From assembly GCA_037013685.1 (NCBI GenBank), contig CM072908.1:4353001-4417000 (forward strand): a DNA stretch of 64,000 bases, written 5' to 3'. Numbering within the stretch: the first letter of the stretch is position 1; every line of letters starts with the position of its first letter. The translations under genes and the position numbers were made by a program. The notes beneath the pieces are model-generated. The model saw nothing but the letters and a program-made list of their open reading frames with translations. It was not told the origin of the DNA and ran no database searches. Shown here in pieces: positions 1 through 12,558 of the stretch. Origin of the DNA: Acridotheres tristis (Eukaryota > Chordata > Aves > Passeriformes > Sturnidae).

Positions 1-525
1 TTCTTCAGAGGATAGAATTTCTAGTGTAAGACTTTGGCTTGAATTTAGTTTACAGGGGGAGAGGTGTGCAGTAGAATGATTTTTTTTTTTTTTTTTTTTT
101 AAATTGGCACTGAAATTGCTGATGAGCTTGTTATTGTATGAATACCCATCTCTTCCTTGAATTTTACTATCATTTTTAACTTAACATGTTGTTTCAATGG
201 AAAAATATTTGCACTGTTATTCATTTTTCTGGTAGGGTCCATTGTATAAGGGTTTGGTTGTTTTTGCATTGCTGTCACTGCAGATATCTGTTCTCATTAA
301 CACCTAAAAGTCTATTTTGACTTAAAGTTTAACATTTTAGCTGATGATTCAGCTACATAACATGATTATTAGATCTATTTTGCATACTCAAATAGCTACC
401 TCATTAGATCATATATGGAATAAGATGGTTTTTCTGCTGCCAAATTACATTGCCTTATTTATACTATGACTTTTAATGTGTGCTGAAAATAGCCTGTTTG
501 GAGAATAAGGAAACCAAAGGAAAAA
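1..525. other. Non-coding sequence with a poly-T tract
   Basis: This is AT-rich sequence with no convincing gene. A run of about 24 T lies at 80-103. On the minus strand an ATTAAA-type polyadenylation hexamer (TTTAAT on the plus strand, 472-477) lies about 50 bp beyond the stop of the long minus-strand ORF at 526-1113. It would be the natural 3' end of that candidate exon if the exon is real. Confidence 0.5.
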
Positions 526-1113
526 CTAACTACAACCTGCTGTTAACTTTCTTTTTGAGGATGCTTCCTCTGTTGACTGTGTGTGAGCTGTAATGCAGCA
601 CATGTATTTGGGTATGCACAGGAGTACTTCATCTTCAGAATTTCTTTCAATGTTTTGTAACACCTCTGAGGGGTTCTGACCTAGGCTCTCTTGCTCTGAG
701 GTTGGCTGAAGGTGTGTAGGTGAGTATGTGCTTGCTTGAACATGTACCCCTGTGTGATGAAGATGATGGGTCCTTAGGCCTCTCTGAAGATATTTTATTT
801 TGCTACAAAATTGGCAAGGTCTAAAAATTCTTGAGCACGGGATCACAGCTGCCAAAACACTGCTCCTTTGTAGTATACTTTCCACCAGTTTGAGGGGGAA
901 AAAACCCTCTTGCTCTTTGGCCCTGCTGGGCTGGCCCACTGTAGTCTGGGTATATTCTCCAAGTGAAGCTTGACAAACTGGTCCCTGATTTCCCTGTCCT
1001 CTCAGCACTGCAGAATTACCAACGTGACGTGAAGGAAAGTAAATCTGGCATGACTGAGACTTGGAAATCCAGCATGTCAATATCTTATGGGAATTGAATT
1101 CTGGATAACACAG
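526..1113 (-). CDS. Candidate terminal coding exon of an unrecognised gene, with a C2H2-like motif
   Basis: I do not recognise this gene. The frame is open for 212 codons from a Met at 1164 down to the stop at 526-528, unusually long for sequence that is not GC-rich. A good minus-strand 3' splice site (pyrimidine tract then TTGCAG) ends at 1114, so a terminal exon of about 195 codons starting at 1113 is at least as plausible as a single-exon gene. In the middle is a Cys-X2-Cys-X12-His-X3-His arrangement followed by Thr-Gly, with a Leu three residues before the first His, as in classical C2H2 zinc fingers. The usual Phe position is shifted by one. The C-terminal part is Ser/Glu-rich. A possible ATTAAA polyadenylation signal lies 50 bp beyond the stop. 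It could be a chance ORF, since one ORF this long in 64 kb is not impossible. No partner exon was identified. Confidence 0.22.
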   Translation of the reverse strand: MCYPEFNSHKILTCWISKSQSCQIYFPSRHVGNSAVLRGQGNQGPVCQASLGEYTQTTVGQPSRAKEQEGFFPLKLVESILQRSSVLAAVIPCSRIFRPCQFCSKIKYLQRGLRTHHLHHTGVHVQASTYSPTHLQPTSEQESLGQNPSEVLQNIERNSEDEVLLCIPKYMCCITAHTQSTEEASSKRKLTAGCS

Positions 1114-1164
1114 CTGCAAGCAGAGGAGCAGAAACCAGATCTTGAAATAAGGTTTTTTTTTCAC

Positions 1165-1784
1165 CCCCCAAAAAAGAAAAAAGTAATGGAACTAACTACA
1201 AAAGTACAGTTTATTTTTAAAACTGAAATTATGACAGCAGAATGTGTAAGAAAAGAGAGGAACACATCTGCAGTAAGGCTGGAGCTTTCTCTGTTGCTTT
1301 CATCTGCTGTCCCAATGCATCCCAAATAATCTCTTCAACTCTAATAAGAAGTTATGATCGGGATAAAAGCAAAATTAAAACTTCTTTATGTCATTTTTCT
1401 GGTCGTTACACTGGTCATGACAGAAAGGAGCACAAAGCAGCCTTGCTGAAAGGCACAGGCTGTTTGTTAGCTCTGTCCATGCTTCACATTTCATCAGTCC
1501 CAGCTGCAGAGCAAGCAGCAGCCTTGGGTTTATTTCGAGGGAGGTTCACATGTTTCTGTAACACTGCTGCACTTGGAAATGGTAAAATTTTCCAATTTGA
1601 GTTTCTTTGTCGCAGAGAACTCTGTGAGACATTTTCTAGATAAAAGCTTTTCAAACATTTCAGTACTGCAGAGAAGTCCAAATCAGCTCTGAGCCAGCCA
1701 GCACTCCAGTCCTTCCTCGCTCAGGTGGGGAGTGTGGGGGCAGAGGGGTGTTGAGAAGAACAGGGCCAGGTGAGCTCAGTGTCC
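1165..1784. other. Unassigned non-coding sequence
   Basis: Short overlapping ORFs in both directions share no codon-level or motif support. A G-rich stretch at about 1722-1755 leads into the G/T minisatellite. Confidence 0.4.
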
Positions 1785-2502
1785 TGCTGGGCCTGGGGCT
1801 GGGGCTGGGTGGGAGGTGGGATCTGTGTGGGTTTGGGGTGGGCTTGGGTTTGGGTTTGGGGAGAGTCCAGGGCTGATGTGTGTTTGGCTGGGTTTGGGGA
1901 GCTGGGGATGTGTGTTTGTGTTTTGGGGGTCAGTGTGTTTGTGTGGTTGAGTTTGGGGGATTTGGTGTGTTTGTGTTTGGTGGGGTCAGTGTGTTTGTGT
2001 GTGTTTGGTTGGGTTTGGGAGTTTTGATGTGTTTGTGTTGGAGGGGTTGATGTGGGTTTGGGTTTGGGGAGGTTGGTGTGTTTGTGTGGTTGTGTTTGGG
2101 AGGGTATCTAGGTTTGGGAATATTTGTGTTTGGGGTTCAGTGTGCTTGTGTGTTTGTTTGATTGGGTTTGGGGAGGTTGGTGTGTTTGTGTGGGGGGTCG
2201 GTGTGTTTGGGTTTGGGAATGTTGGTGTGTTTGTGTGGTTGCATTTGGGAGGGTAGATAGGTTTGGGAATGTTGGTGTGTTTGTGTTTGGGGGTCAGTGT
2301 GTTTGTGTGTGTTTGGCTGGATTTGGGGGAGAGTTGGGTTTGTATGTACTTATGTTGGGTGTCTGTGTGTGTGTTTGGGTTGGGTTTGTGAGGGGTCAGT
2401 GTGTGGTTGGGTTTGGGGGGTTGGTGTTTGTGTTTGGGGGAGTCAGTGTTTTTGTGGTTAGATTTGAGGGTGGTTGCTGTGTTCGGTTGGGTTTGGGGTT
2501 TT
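1785..2502. repeat. G/T-rich degenerate minisatellite with G-quadruplex potential
   Basis: About 700 bp of strand-asymmetric G/T sequence built from degenerate TTTGGG, TGTGTTTG and GGGGTCAGTGTG modules. The GGTCAGTGTG (or GGTTCAGTGTG) module recurs near 1927, 1982, 2130, 2289 and 2394, and a GTTGGTGTGTTTG module recurs near 2080, 2177, 2222 and 2271, which suggests an irregular higher-order tandem array. At 1840-1861 four G3 runs separated by 3-nt loops form a textbook G-quadruplex motif. Cytosine and stop codons are nearly absent from the plus strand, so long Val/Gly/Trp/Cys-rich ORFs arise there; they are not genes. Confidence 0.85.
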
Positions 2503-5500
2503 CTTCATTTTTCTCTTCTGAAAAAGGTTTTATCTCTGTTGCCTTCTTGCATACTCCCATGCTTCTCAGTTAAATGACTCTTTTTTGGTTTTTTGAGGAA
2601 TTTAGTATGATCAAGAGGCTTCTTTCTGTGGAGGAAGTACCCATACCACGTATTCCTTAGGCATTGTTTTTTCCTTGAGTAGCATCACTACAGGCACTGG
2701 AACTGTGTGGGAGGCTGAGCCTGCTAAGAACACCCCAGCAATGTGTGGATCAGAGCAAAGCACACAGGTCAGGACAGAGTTGTTACCCAGGAGTGGGTCT
2801 TGCATGAAGAGGGTGTGATCTGCTCTGCTCTCCCCTTTACTGCCATCATCTTCCTTCTGGCATCACCTTTGCTGTCCTGGGTTTTCTAGAAGCAATCAAG
2901 GCTTGTTCTCACCATAAGTAGCTTGGAAGACCTGTCTTTTATATGTCATTTGAATCTCTGAAATCAGAGCTAAAGCATTTTGTGCAGCTTTTGTCCTTCA
3001 CAGGGCTTTTATGTAGCAGCCCCTTTGTTAGTCCTTCCTTATGCCTTATTCCATTTCCTGTACTAATTTACTTTTCCTCTCTTCCTCCTGAGCTCCTATC
3101 TCATCTCTTGGTGTCTCATCACCTGCCCCACTTTTGCAGAGCTGGTGCCAGTTCACTGCCTCTTGTCTTGGGCTCCCACTACTCAGCTCAACCTGCAGCT
3201 CACACTGCAGCTGCACACCAAGCTGCCTGCATTAAATGTATTCCTCAGCAGCTTTATCAGCAGTCCATGCTGTATTTTTCTGTTTAAAACAACAGCACAG
3301 TCTTCCTGAAGTTTAATTTAGGTTGTAATAAAAAATTATCAAGCTAATCCTGCTGCAGAGATAGGTGTGATTACTGCATACTATGACATTTTTCCCTCTT
3401 GTTCTGTTCTTAAACTTATGCCGTTCATTATTTTTTAAGTAGAGTATTGAGGGGTTTTCCAAACAAATTGTCTTGGAGGCTGCCTACACAGACATCTATT
3501 CAGCTGAGGATTTAAAGGAATTAATTCCAGCTTAACATTTCTGTCTCCTAGGACTGTGAATGTAATTTTTTAAAAAACTGTTACTACTGATGTCAGAAAG
3601 AAAAGCAACAATTAACTGCTGATTCTTTTCTTAGTAGTTTGGATGATGGACTGGGCAGGCCAGGCTGTTGTCTTGTACTTTTTCTGGCCCAAAATGAAGA
3701 AGTGCAGAAACAGGAAAGCAGCAAATTGCAAGAGATGGACAAGGTGTAAGAATCACCTTCCAGATTTCCCTGTCTGAGACTACTTCATAATCTGTTAATT
3801 GCATGGTGCTCTGACTCATTCATTTCTTACTACAAATAATTTTACTGGAAACTTAGTAATCTATTACTATCTGCCCTGTTTCATCATCTAAAAGAGCTAG
3901 AGGATAAGGACTTTAATCTACATTGGTGATAGAACAACAGTTTTGTCAGAGGTGTCCTTGTGCTTTTTTTAAAAAATTTCTATCTAGCTTTTCACATTTG
4001 TTGTACACGTTCTTCCTGTTTTTATCACAGAGGCTTAGGATTACTTGTCACTCCAATATCTGATATCATATAGCTGATATCAGAGGACAAATTTCAGGTA
4101 GTTCTGTAGAAGTTCAGTGTGTGGGCAGGAGCCACTGACTAATTAAGAGGAATGTTAATAATCATTGGCATTTAGCTGTCGTCCACTTAGCGTGGGCAGT
4201 AAATGAATGGCGCACAAAAGCAGACTTTAATTTTTTTACTTTGTTTTCTGGCTGCATAATCCCTTTAATCCTTCGCTATCAGAGGTTTTTTTATTAATTA
4301 AATGGAATCTCTGCGGGCTCAGTGATTCACATTTCAGGGCAAATAAGTGTATTTAACGGAGGAGGGTTGGCATAGGTCTCACTGGGCAACCTGAGGTTTA
4401 AAACAATTCTTTCAAGGTTGTTTTGTAAATGAATGTGTGTTCCTTGGCAGTCAGCCGTGTAGGATCTTCACTGTTTAAGAGCTGAGTTCCAGTTTAACAA
4501 AGAATTCCTGCTGCAAGTGTTAAGTGATTTCTTTGTGATCACTGACTGATCCTGACGGGGGTAAAAACTGTTCCTGGGAATGGGAGTGACCAACAGGAGT
4601 ATGAATTAACAAAGGTGAAGGAAGCAGAGGTCAGATCTTTGTCTTGATGTGACAAGCTGAATTTTCTTGCTGTAATGGGATCACAATCTTCTTCCCAATT
4701 CCCAAGGCATTTTTATGATAAAAGAGTTCTGAAGAGCAGTGAGTCTTTATCTGGATACTCTTTCTCTTGCTATGTATACACATCTTTTTTGAGTCAGGAT
4801 TGTAACAGACAGGACCAACTGGTTAGTTCTGAGCAAGTCTTCTGCAGAAATTTGGAAACACAGGAAGCTCTTCCACCTGTGCTTGGAAGAGTTAGGACCT
4901 GTATCACCAGGAAAGGATAATATCTGATAAGCTCATTTTAGCACAGTCCTGCATTTTTTCTTTATGCTCCTGCTTCCTGATGTTCAGCTCCTGTCCTGTA
5001 ATGTGCAGAAGAACTATATTCTGGTGAAGGAGAAAAAATGCTGCAGATCTTTGCAAAGAACAGCACTCTAACTAGATTTTAGATGTCATTTATAATCTTA
5101 AAGGTCTTTTACAACCTAAATGATTCAGTAGTTCCTGCTCATGCCATCCATATCTCCACTCCTGCTTGTGGCAATCCTCCTTCCTTAATCTGAAGAGGGT
5201 GATGGGGAGGTGTTTCTGGGTGTTTGTAACTGCTCAGCTCTCTTCTTGGCCTTTTCAGCTGAGGAAGTGAGTTGATTTTACAAAGCCTAGACCATTTAGT
5301 ATCCCATACCAGTGCCCATGTAGCTTTTCTAAAAATCCTCTACAAGACAATCAGGATTTTTGCTTAGAAAGAAATTAATCCATTGCCAGCCATCATATGT
5401 GAAAATGGGATAAAGTGGGAAGCCTCCAAAGTTACTTTCGTTTAGTGCTTGTTTCTGTCACCATATTCATGTTTTATTTATATGATCATCTCTTTAGGTG

Positions 5501-7944
5501 TCCTTAGGAATGACTGGCAGAAGGTGCAGAAAGTTATATAAGGTCAGCTAATTAGTACTGCCACAGCACAGTAAATCTTTTTCCTGCTCTGTAATTGCCT
5601 AAGGCAGATCTAATCACTGTTGAAAAGCACAGAGTTGGTTACACGTTACAGCCCCACTGTTCCCTGTGAGAAGTATTCTGGTCGTAGCCCACCCTACTGA
5701 GGAGTGCACAGTGAGGTGCTGTGACAGGAGAATGTTACTGTCATATCCACTGGGTTCCTGAGCTCGGTGCCTCTGCAGCTGCTTAAATACTTTAACTCTC
5801 AAGTTGGAGAAAAACAGCTTCTTTTTCTCTTATTAGAACTCTGAAGTTTGATGGAACCATCAAGAATTTCCTGTGCTAACACTTCTACTCCTCTAAGGTA
5901 ATACATGTACTGAAGTGTGCCACTGCAAGGAAAAAGTTGCTTTGTTAGGGATGCCTGTGACACTGATCATGTTGGTGGGGCTGTGGGATTTTGGATCTTT
6001 TTGCCCTTGTGAGGAGATTATAGTGTGATCAGACAGTTGGTGCTGAACTGCAATGTGCAGCTTCTCTGAAATCAACAATGTATTTTTCCCAGCACTCCAT
6101 TCAAATACCTGTTCACTATGTTTTCCATTCTAGTTTAAGAAAAATAATTATCCTTTAGATACTCCAGGAAATATTGCTTTAGGCATGTATGTACATCTAC
6201 ATTAGAATTGTGTTCTTTTTCAAAGTTGCTTTAAAGTTTGTATGAAGGTGACTAAAAGTAGTGTGATACCTTGTTTTGTCTTTGTCTTTTTGCTTGCTTA
6301 CAGGCCTGTTTAGTGTTCTCTTCAGGTTAATTGGTTTATGCTGGTTCTGAATGGGCAGCATCAAAATATCAATGCTGTGAATGCTAGAAGGATTTTTTAC
6401 AAATATAAGTATTTCTCAAACCTATAGTGTTGTAACTAAAGGTATATTGCCTCTTTTACCTCTCCACACAACTTCCTCTTCTTTTTTTTTCCCAAAATTT
6501 GTTTTGTTTTCAACCTGCTGAAATGTTTGTATGCAGAAGAAAATTGAGCTAAAGTAACCTAAGATTCGTTTTAAAACTGACTTAAATGTGTAACTCAGAT
6601 ATTTTATTTCAGTTTTGAGTGGCTTGTTTCAGTTTGGATTATGTAAACTGAGAGTAGGTGTAACAGATTTAAGATCCACTATGTGATAAGTCATCCTTAA
6701 ATTGAAGTAGGTGTCTCTGTGTGCGATTTTCCATTTGCTAAATCAAATAAAATTTCACTTATTTTCTTAAAGCAAATAGATTAGAACAGGAGAGATCTTC
6801 CCTGGTTTCAGAATGTGTTTAGGTGGTGGTTTTTGCTGAAGTAAATCCACTTTGGTTCAGGATAGTCTGATGCTTGACCTGGCAGGCACCCAAGATCTAG
6901 AAGGTGAAAGGAAACAAAGTAGGTGATATCAAAACAAACTTCTGCCAAATGGATGTTAGAAATTCCATTTTTGTTGTAGATTGTATTAAAATTTCTTATC
7001 ACAGTGCTCAGCTCTCTGCTCCTGATGCTCAGCTAACACAGAACCTGTGGGGTGGAGAATCTCTTCTTGCAGCCCCTGAGGCCTCCCTGGATCAGAGAAG
7101 GTTTGTTCCTAGCTGAGAGAGGAACTGAGGTGACACCTGGTGATAAAATACTACTTCATGTAATTTTAAGAATGAAACTTACCTTGACTTTCAAACAGGT
7201 GACAAAAAGTCAAGGAGAGTGGTACCAATTGCCTGTTAGTATTTCCTGTGTGAGCCATCTCCTACGAAGGTTTTTGCATCATCTGTGTCAGTATCAGAAT
7301 GACTGTCAGAGAAGACTGTGCTCCTGTCCATGAAGGATCTGATAGACTGAAAATAAGGAATCATATTCTGCTTTAAAAAAATAATCTGATGTTTACATGT
7401 TTTAGAGGAGCCACTACAGTTTCAGAGTCTCTATCATCCAGGTGTATTAGGCACAGAAACACCTGTTTCTACAGGTGGAGAGGGAGGTGAGAAATAGAAA
7501 CTCTTGCTGTGAACCTTCCACTTTCCCTAGCCACAATTTTGCAAGAAATTACAAATCCAAGGTGTGACAAACATGATTTTAATTACTGATGCCACTAACT
7601 ATGCCAGGAAATGGTGCTGGTTCTGAAAGCAGTTTAAAAAAGCAGCAGGTTCCTCTGCTTGTACTTATCTTTAAAGAGAATTTTCCCCCTTCTTCCATGC
7701 CTTCAGAACTCTCCTAACATCACTTGGGCCTCTGGCTATGAGGACACTTTCTGACTTCCAAGAAAAACAAATAGAAATTCAAAAAGCTTGCATCTGGCCT
7801 GTTACCTCATCCTCAGCCACCTGGACTGCTTGAGAGGCATCAGGGCATTCCCAGTTCCATTTTGCTTGCTATATAATAAATTAAATGACTGTCAAAAAAA
7901 GACATGCATAGAAAGCAGAGAACACTTCAAGTTTTAAGTGTTAC
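2503..7944. other. Intergenic sequence, no gene recognised
   Basis: Single-copy-looking AT-rich DNA. The ORFs are short and have no recognisable motifs. A 10-bp-arm inverted repeat lies at 4059-4084. An AT-rich stretch with several homeodomain-like TAAT cores lies at about 4140-4350. I looked for exons of the expected neighbour UTS2 (the CFWKYC peptide code) and did not find them. Confidence 0.5.
4059..4084. repeat. Inverted repeat, 10-bp arms, 6-bp spacer
   Basis: TCTGATATCA is followed by a six-base spacer and its exact reverse complement. It could form a small hairpin or be a paired factor-binding site. No function can be assigned. Confidence 0.6.
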
Positions 7945-8545
7945 CATAGAATTACAGAATGATTTGGGCTGGAAGGGACCTTAAATGTTACCTAGTTCTA
8001 CTCCCCTGCCATGGGCAGGGATCTTACCAATAGCTCAGGATGCTCCAAGTCCTGGCCTCGAGCAATTCCAGGGATGGGCTCCACTGCTTCTCTGGCAACA
8101 ACCTCTCCCAGGGCCCCACCACTCTTTGAAGTAAAGAATTTCTTTCTTAACACCTAATCTAAATCTCTTTTAGTTTAAAACCGTTCTCCCCCTTGTTCTA
8201 GCGCTGTCAGTGTACAGAATCCCTCTCCCTTTTCTTTGTAACTTCCCTTTAAGTACTGAAAAGCTTCAGTCTCCCTGGAGCTTTCTCTTCTCCAGGTGAA
8301 CACCCCCAGCTCTCCCAGGCTGGCTCCAGACCAGAGGTGCCCTTGGAGCATCTTTTTGGGTTCCTCTGGACCTGCTCCAACAGGTTCATGCTTTTCTTGT
8401 GCTGAGGAGCCCAGACTTGGACACAGCACTGAGGCGTCTCAAGGGCAGAGTGGAGGGGGAGAATCACCTCCCTGGAGCTGCTGCCTGCTCCTCTTTTGGT
8501 GCAGCCCAGGATGTGCTTGAAGGACTGATCTGCATTACTTGTACA
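7945..8545 (-). mobile_element. CR1 LINE, 3' end fragment
   Basis: Read on the minus strand, the segment ends with the characteristic avian CR1 tail (AAGGTCCCTTCCAGCCCAAA then a short ATTCTGTAATTCTATG-like end). The plus strand starts with the complement of that tail at about 7945. The preceding portion resembles the CR1 3' region (single-gene-like phrases for small Pro/Ser-rich ORFs on either strand are by-products). It is 5'-truncated, as nearly all CR1 copies are. The boundary near 8545 is approximate. Confidence 0.8.
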
Positions 8546-10850
8546 TGACTGGGTGTGCTGATTTTACCACCAGCAAGGAACTAAACTCCTTGCCTCTCTT
8601 TCCTCTACCCCTTCTAGTGAAGGAGGGACAATAAAGGAGAGATTATGGCTTGAAATAACAATTTCCTAGAAGCAGAAAGCAGTGGAATGAGACACAATAA
8701 CAGCTGTACAAATAGCAAAAATATATGAAAGATAAGGTATTTTACCCACAAGAGGGTATTCACTATAGGGAACAAAAAAAACCATGGTGGCAGACACTTC
8801 TGTTACTCATGCCTCTGTCCTGACCATTCCTGTCCTGCTCCACGTAGTATTTGGGAAACAAAGGCAATAGGGGGAGGAGAGCTCCCATGGTGCATATCCC
8901 CCCCAGCCTGAAAACAACAAAAACCAGAGACACACAACCCCCAGAAGCTCCTTGCTCAAATCAGAGCCGTGTAGCCACTTTGCTGAGCTCGGTTTTCTGC
9001 AGATGCTTGTGCTGCCACTTCTCCAGTGTTGAGGAGAGGAAATGTCCCTGCTGGGGCATTGACTTCGTGCCCCCTGGCCCTGCTGGCTCGGCAGCACCTC
9101 AAAGCTATATAATAAATTAAATTTAATTCAGCACCACAGTCCCAGTCCAGAGAAAATGAGAGGGGGAAGCAGCAGAGGAGCTGAGGTCACCTGAGTTGAT
9201 TGGGGACAGTCCCTCAGCTTTTCTTGCCCAAAAAGCCACATCCTGCTGATGATGTGTGTAGAACAAACAATTTAGTCACCTCCATTCACCTAAACTCCAC
9301 CTCCCTTCTCTGTAACCACGACAACTCACAACAACCTGTTCTTCAGGTATTGAACAACCTGCATGCTCAATAAAAGCTCCCTCCGAAGCCAAGGTGCACA
9401 GGATCTATCAACTATTTGTCATTGCCAAAAAATACTTATTTTTCAAAGCTCTTTTAAAATATGGACGGCCAGGCTTTATTGCTTCCTTCTGCTTTCATTA
9501 CCAATAATAAAAGATGCAGGGCAGTTTTTTCTCATTCACCCTTCCTGGATAAAAGATTTTTTACAGTACTTCACGTGCAGACAGGAAGGTTGCTATCCTC
9601 TGTGTTAAAAACCAGACAAATTCAGCCACAAATTCTATTCAGGAAAGGTAGCTGTGATTAATTGATTCAGGAAATTTAATTGTGATGATAGTATTTCTTT
9701 TAATCTAGTCACTGATGATAGCTAAATCTCACTATGTAGCACTTTGTAAAAACAAAGAACAAAATATTTTTAAAAATTGCATGCTGACACCATTTCTGCT
9801 TCTGTGGTTTGCATAGTAACCCCCTGTCATATTAGCTACCTTTGACTGAAGTTTTACTACCTGCTATGGACTTTTTTTTCAGAAGACAAAAGGATAACTT
9901 AACAAGGAAAAAAGGAAGGTACAAGTATGTGTCTTTTTTGCAGATGCAAACTTCCTAACAAAATTGATGAGTCTACTTATTGCATTTTCATAGCATACTG
10001 CCAGAAGTGGTTTTACAGCTGTCTGCTACAAGCATAACAAGAAGGAATATTTAGGCAAGTTCTTTAGTACTGTTTTATTAAATATCTGTTTATGAGGGGT
10101 CTAGAATAAGAGCAAGCTTCTAATACATTTGTTCTATATGATCACAGTGAAGGTAAATTAAACATCACACAAGAATGAATGATGTTCAAGAAAGTACATG
10201 ATTCTGTGGCTGTAATTTGAATTTTTTATAGATAGCCACAATTCATAGAATTTGAATATGGCATAAATCTGAAAATGGCTAAACACTCCATCTTGGGTGC
10301 TTGGTGGCAAAAGAGATGAATTCACCTGTATTTATTTTCAGTTCTGTGAGGGCCACATGAAATACAGCTCTGCTACCAAAGCTTTTGGGAAGTGAGCAAG
10401 GACTGCACACTGTGAAGTGCCCTGATCTCCCTTTTGCAATTGTACAATGATTTATTTCACTTTTCAAAATATGTTATCTTCCAGTCTTTCCTTGGTTCTT
10501 ATTTATAAATGTGTTTGCTTTTAAATGTATTTGAAGTATTTCACAGAAGTACAAATTAGCCAGTCCCTTGTGCTGCTGCTCTGGCCAGGTGATGAGCATC
10601 ATGAAATGCAAATGTATCATCTGCACACATTAGAAAATATGTTTGTGCTAACAAACTCTGTTTAGCATTAATTCAGGCCTCAGCACTCTCAAATTACAGA
10701 ATTCACAGGCAAGATTATCCACATAACTCTTTGATTGAAAGGAAGGTTATTTCTAACATTTTATTCAGAATGTACCTTCTATGCATGACTATTCCTTAAA
10801 ACAGTCCAGAGCTCCAGTTTTGGTGGAAATATGTCTTCACTGGTCACTAA
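8546..10850. other. Intergenic sequence, no gene recognised
   Basis: No coding, RNA or clear repeat feature was identified. The short ORFs at 8807-9120 overlap on both strands and carry no known domain. Confidence 0.4.
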
Positions 10851-12558
10851 GCAGATTTATTTCTGCTTCAGGTATGGACAAGAAGAAAAAGGGGTTTGTA
10901 CTTTATTTGAAGCATTTCAAAATATGTTTCAAAATATGTTTCAAAATATATGCAGAATTTACTAGCAACATGTATGGTAACTAGCAACAGCTGGTATGTC
11001 TCTTTATCCAAGGAGAAAAATTCAGATGTTTCGAGTTACAGGATGTGTACATTAATTCTCTACCTTAGGTTTGGGCTAGAAATTAAGGACAAGCTGAACT
11101 ATTTTTATCTTGTTCTAAGATACAGTCAACAGTGAGTAGGTATAGTCAATGATGCAAAGGTCACTCTTTGATTTAGGAATACATAGCTTTATAAATAGTT
11201 TGGTGGCTTTTCATGTGTCCTGTTCACGCCTTCAAGTTTGTCATTTTGACGAAATAGTTACTCAGTTCTCTTGGCTGAAAGTACCAATAGAAAGAAGACT
11301 TGAGCTAGGGATAAAAGTAAAAACTTCCCAATTCGGGCTTTCTATGGCATTTGTTTTCTCACTACATAAAACTTACTATTTTATATTTACTTGTACGTAA
11401 GTTTATCAAAATGTGTAAGTGTGGATTGGTGAAAATAATCTGCTGTTGTAACCTGCTGAAGGAAGAGTGGCTTGTCATTGTTCAAATGCAAGATAGTTTT
11501 CTCCTTCTTGAAATCAGAGAGTGAAAAATCACCCTTAACTCACATATTGGTGCGTTTTCGTTCTATTTCTGAATAACATTTACTAAAGTAATAAAATATG
11601 TGACTTTTGTAAATGGTTAAAAATGGTGTTGTGAACGCTGTGACTCAAACATGTATTTTCTTTTTTCTCAAGACCAAAGTTAACAGTATTTGATCAGAGA
11701 GACAGATATAGTGTCTGATGTTAAAATCTTTCCAACCTCAGTTATAAAAATAGTACCACAAAGATACCACAGGTAGGGCTGCAATGTACGAAGTTTACAT
11801 CACCTTAAAGACCAAAGCTGAATGATGTAGGGCTGAAGGTGGTGCAGTCCAGCTGCAGTGTAACAGCTATTTCTAAGTTCAAGTCAACCACAGCTTCTCT
11901 CAGTGTTTCCACTGCCTCCCTCAAGCCCATCAGTGTAATACAACAGCAGATGCTGCTGTGGAACACTTTGCAGCTCGAGATTTTTATGGCTTCCTTTCCC
12001 CTGCATGTGAGGAGGGGTGCAGTGGTGAGGGATCTGTTTCCAGGGCTGATGGGATCAAATGAGCTCCATCTCTATTTGCACACAAACCCCAAGACTGCTG
12101 GGTTTGAGCCAGACTTAGGGAGGAGCTGCAGTTCCAGACTCAAGAGGATGGCTGGTAGTAAGAGACAATGAGTGGCACCAGTGACTCTACAATGTGTCAC
12201 AGATCTCCTTTTCAGCTTCAAATGCTTTTGGAATGCCTGAAAATTATGGCTCAGGTAACATTAATGAGGGACCAGAAAACTATCCTGCACTTCTGTTAAG
12301 AGCTTTTAAATGCAGTACTTCTGTCTACATGTAGATCAAGAACGACTTCTTAGAAATATCCTTACTCCTAGAGGAAGAAAATCAGGAAACTGTTTTGGAG
12401 GGTTTTTTTACTATTTTACTAAGAAAGATTTAAAAAAGCATTTTTCCCTCACTGACTCTAACAGTCAGATGCTGACACCCCCTCTATTTACATAAACAGG
12501 TTCTTGTTCTGTGCTCCAAAAGAAAATTCAAATGTGGCTGACTTGGACAGTTCAATTT
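10851..12558 (-). other. TNFRSF9: Possible TNFRSF9 3' UTR
   Basis: This is the sequence directly 3' of the TNFRSF9 stop codon. The first minus-strand AATAAA hexamers I find (TTTATT on the plus strand) are at about 10855-10860 and 10902-10907, which would give a 3' UTR of about 1.65 kb. A weaker AGTAAA lies at 12407-12412. Which signal is used cannot be told from sequence alone. Three copies of a 12-bp unit (AAAATATGTTTC) lie at about 10918-10950, just beyond the more distal hexamers as read on the minus strand. Confidence 0.3.

Noticed and set aside
1770..2573. Plus-strand ORFs of 85-149 codons rich in Val, Gly, Trp and Cys
   Set aside because: They are low-complexity translations of the G/T minisatellite, where stop codons are rare.
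1..12558. UTS2, the expected left neighbour
   Set aside because: I scanned the listed translations and by eye for the CFWKYC-type peptide code and found none, so the gene is presumably outside the window.
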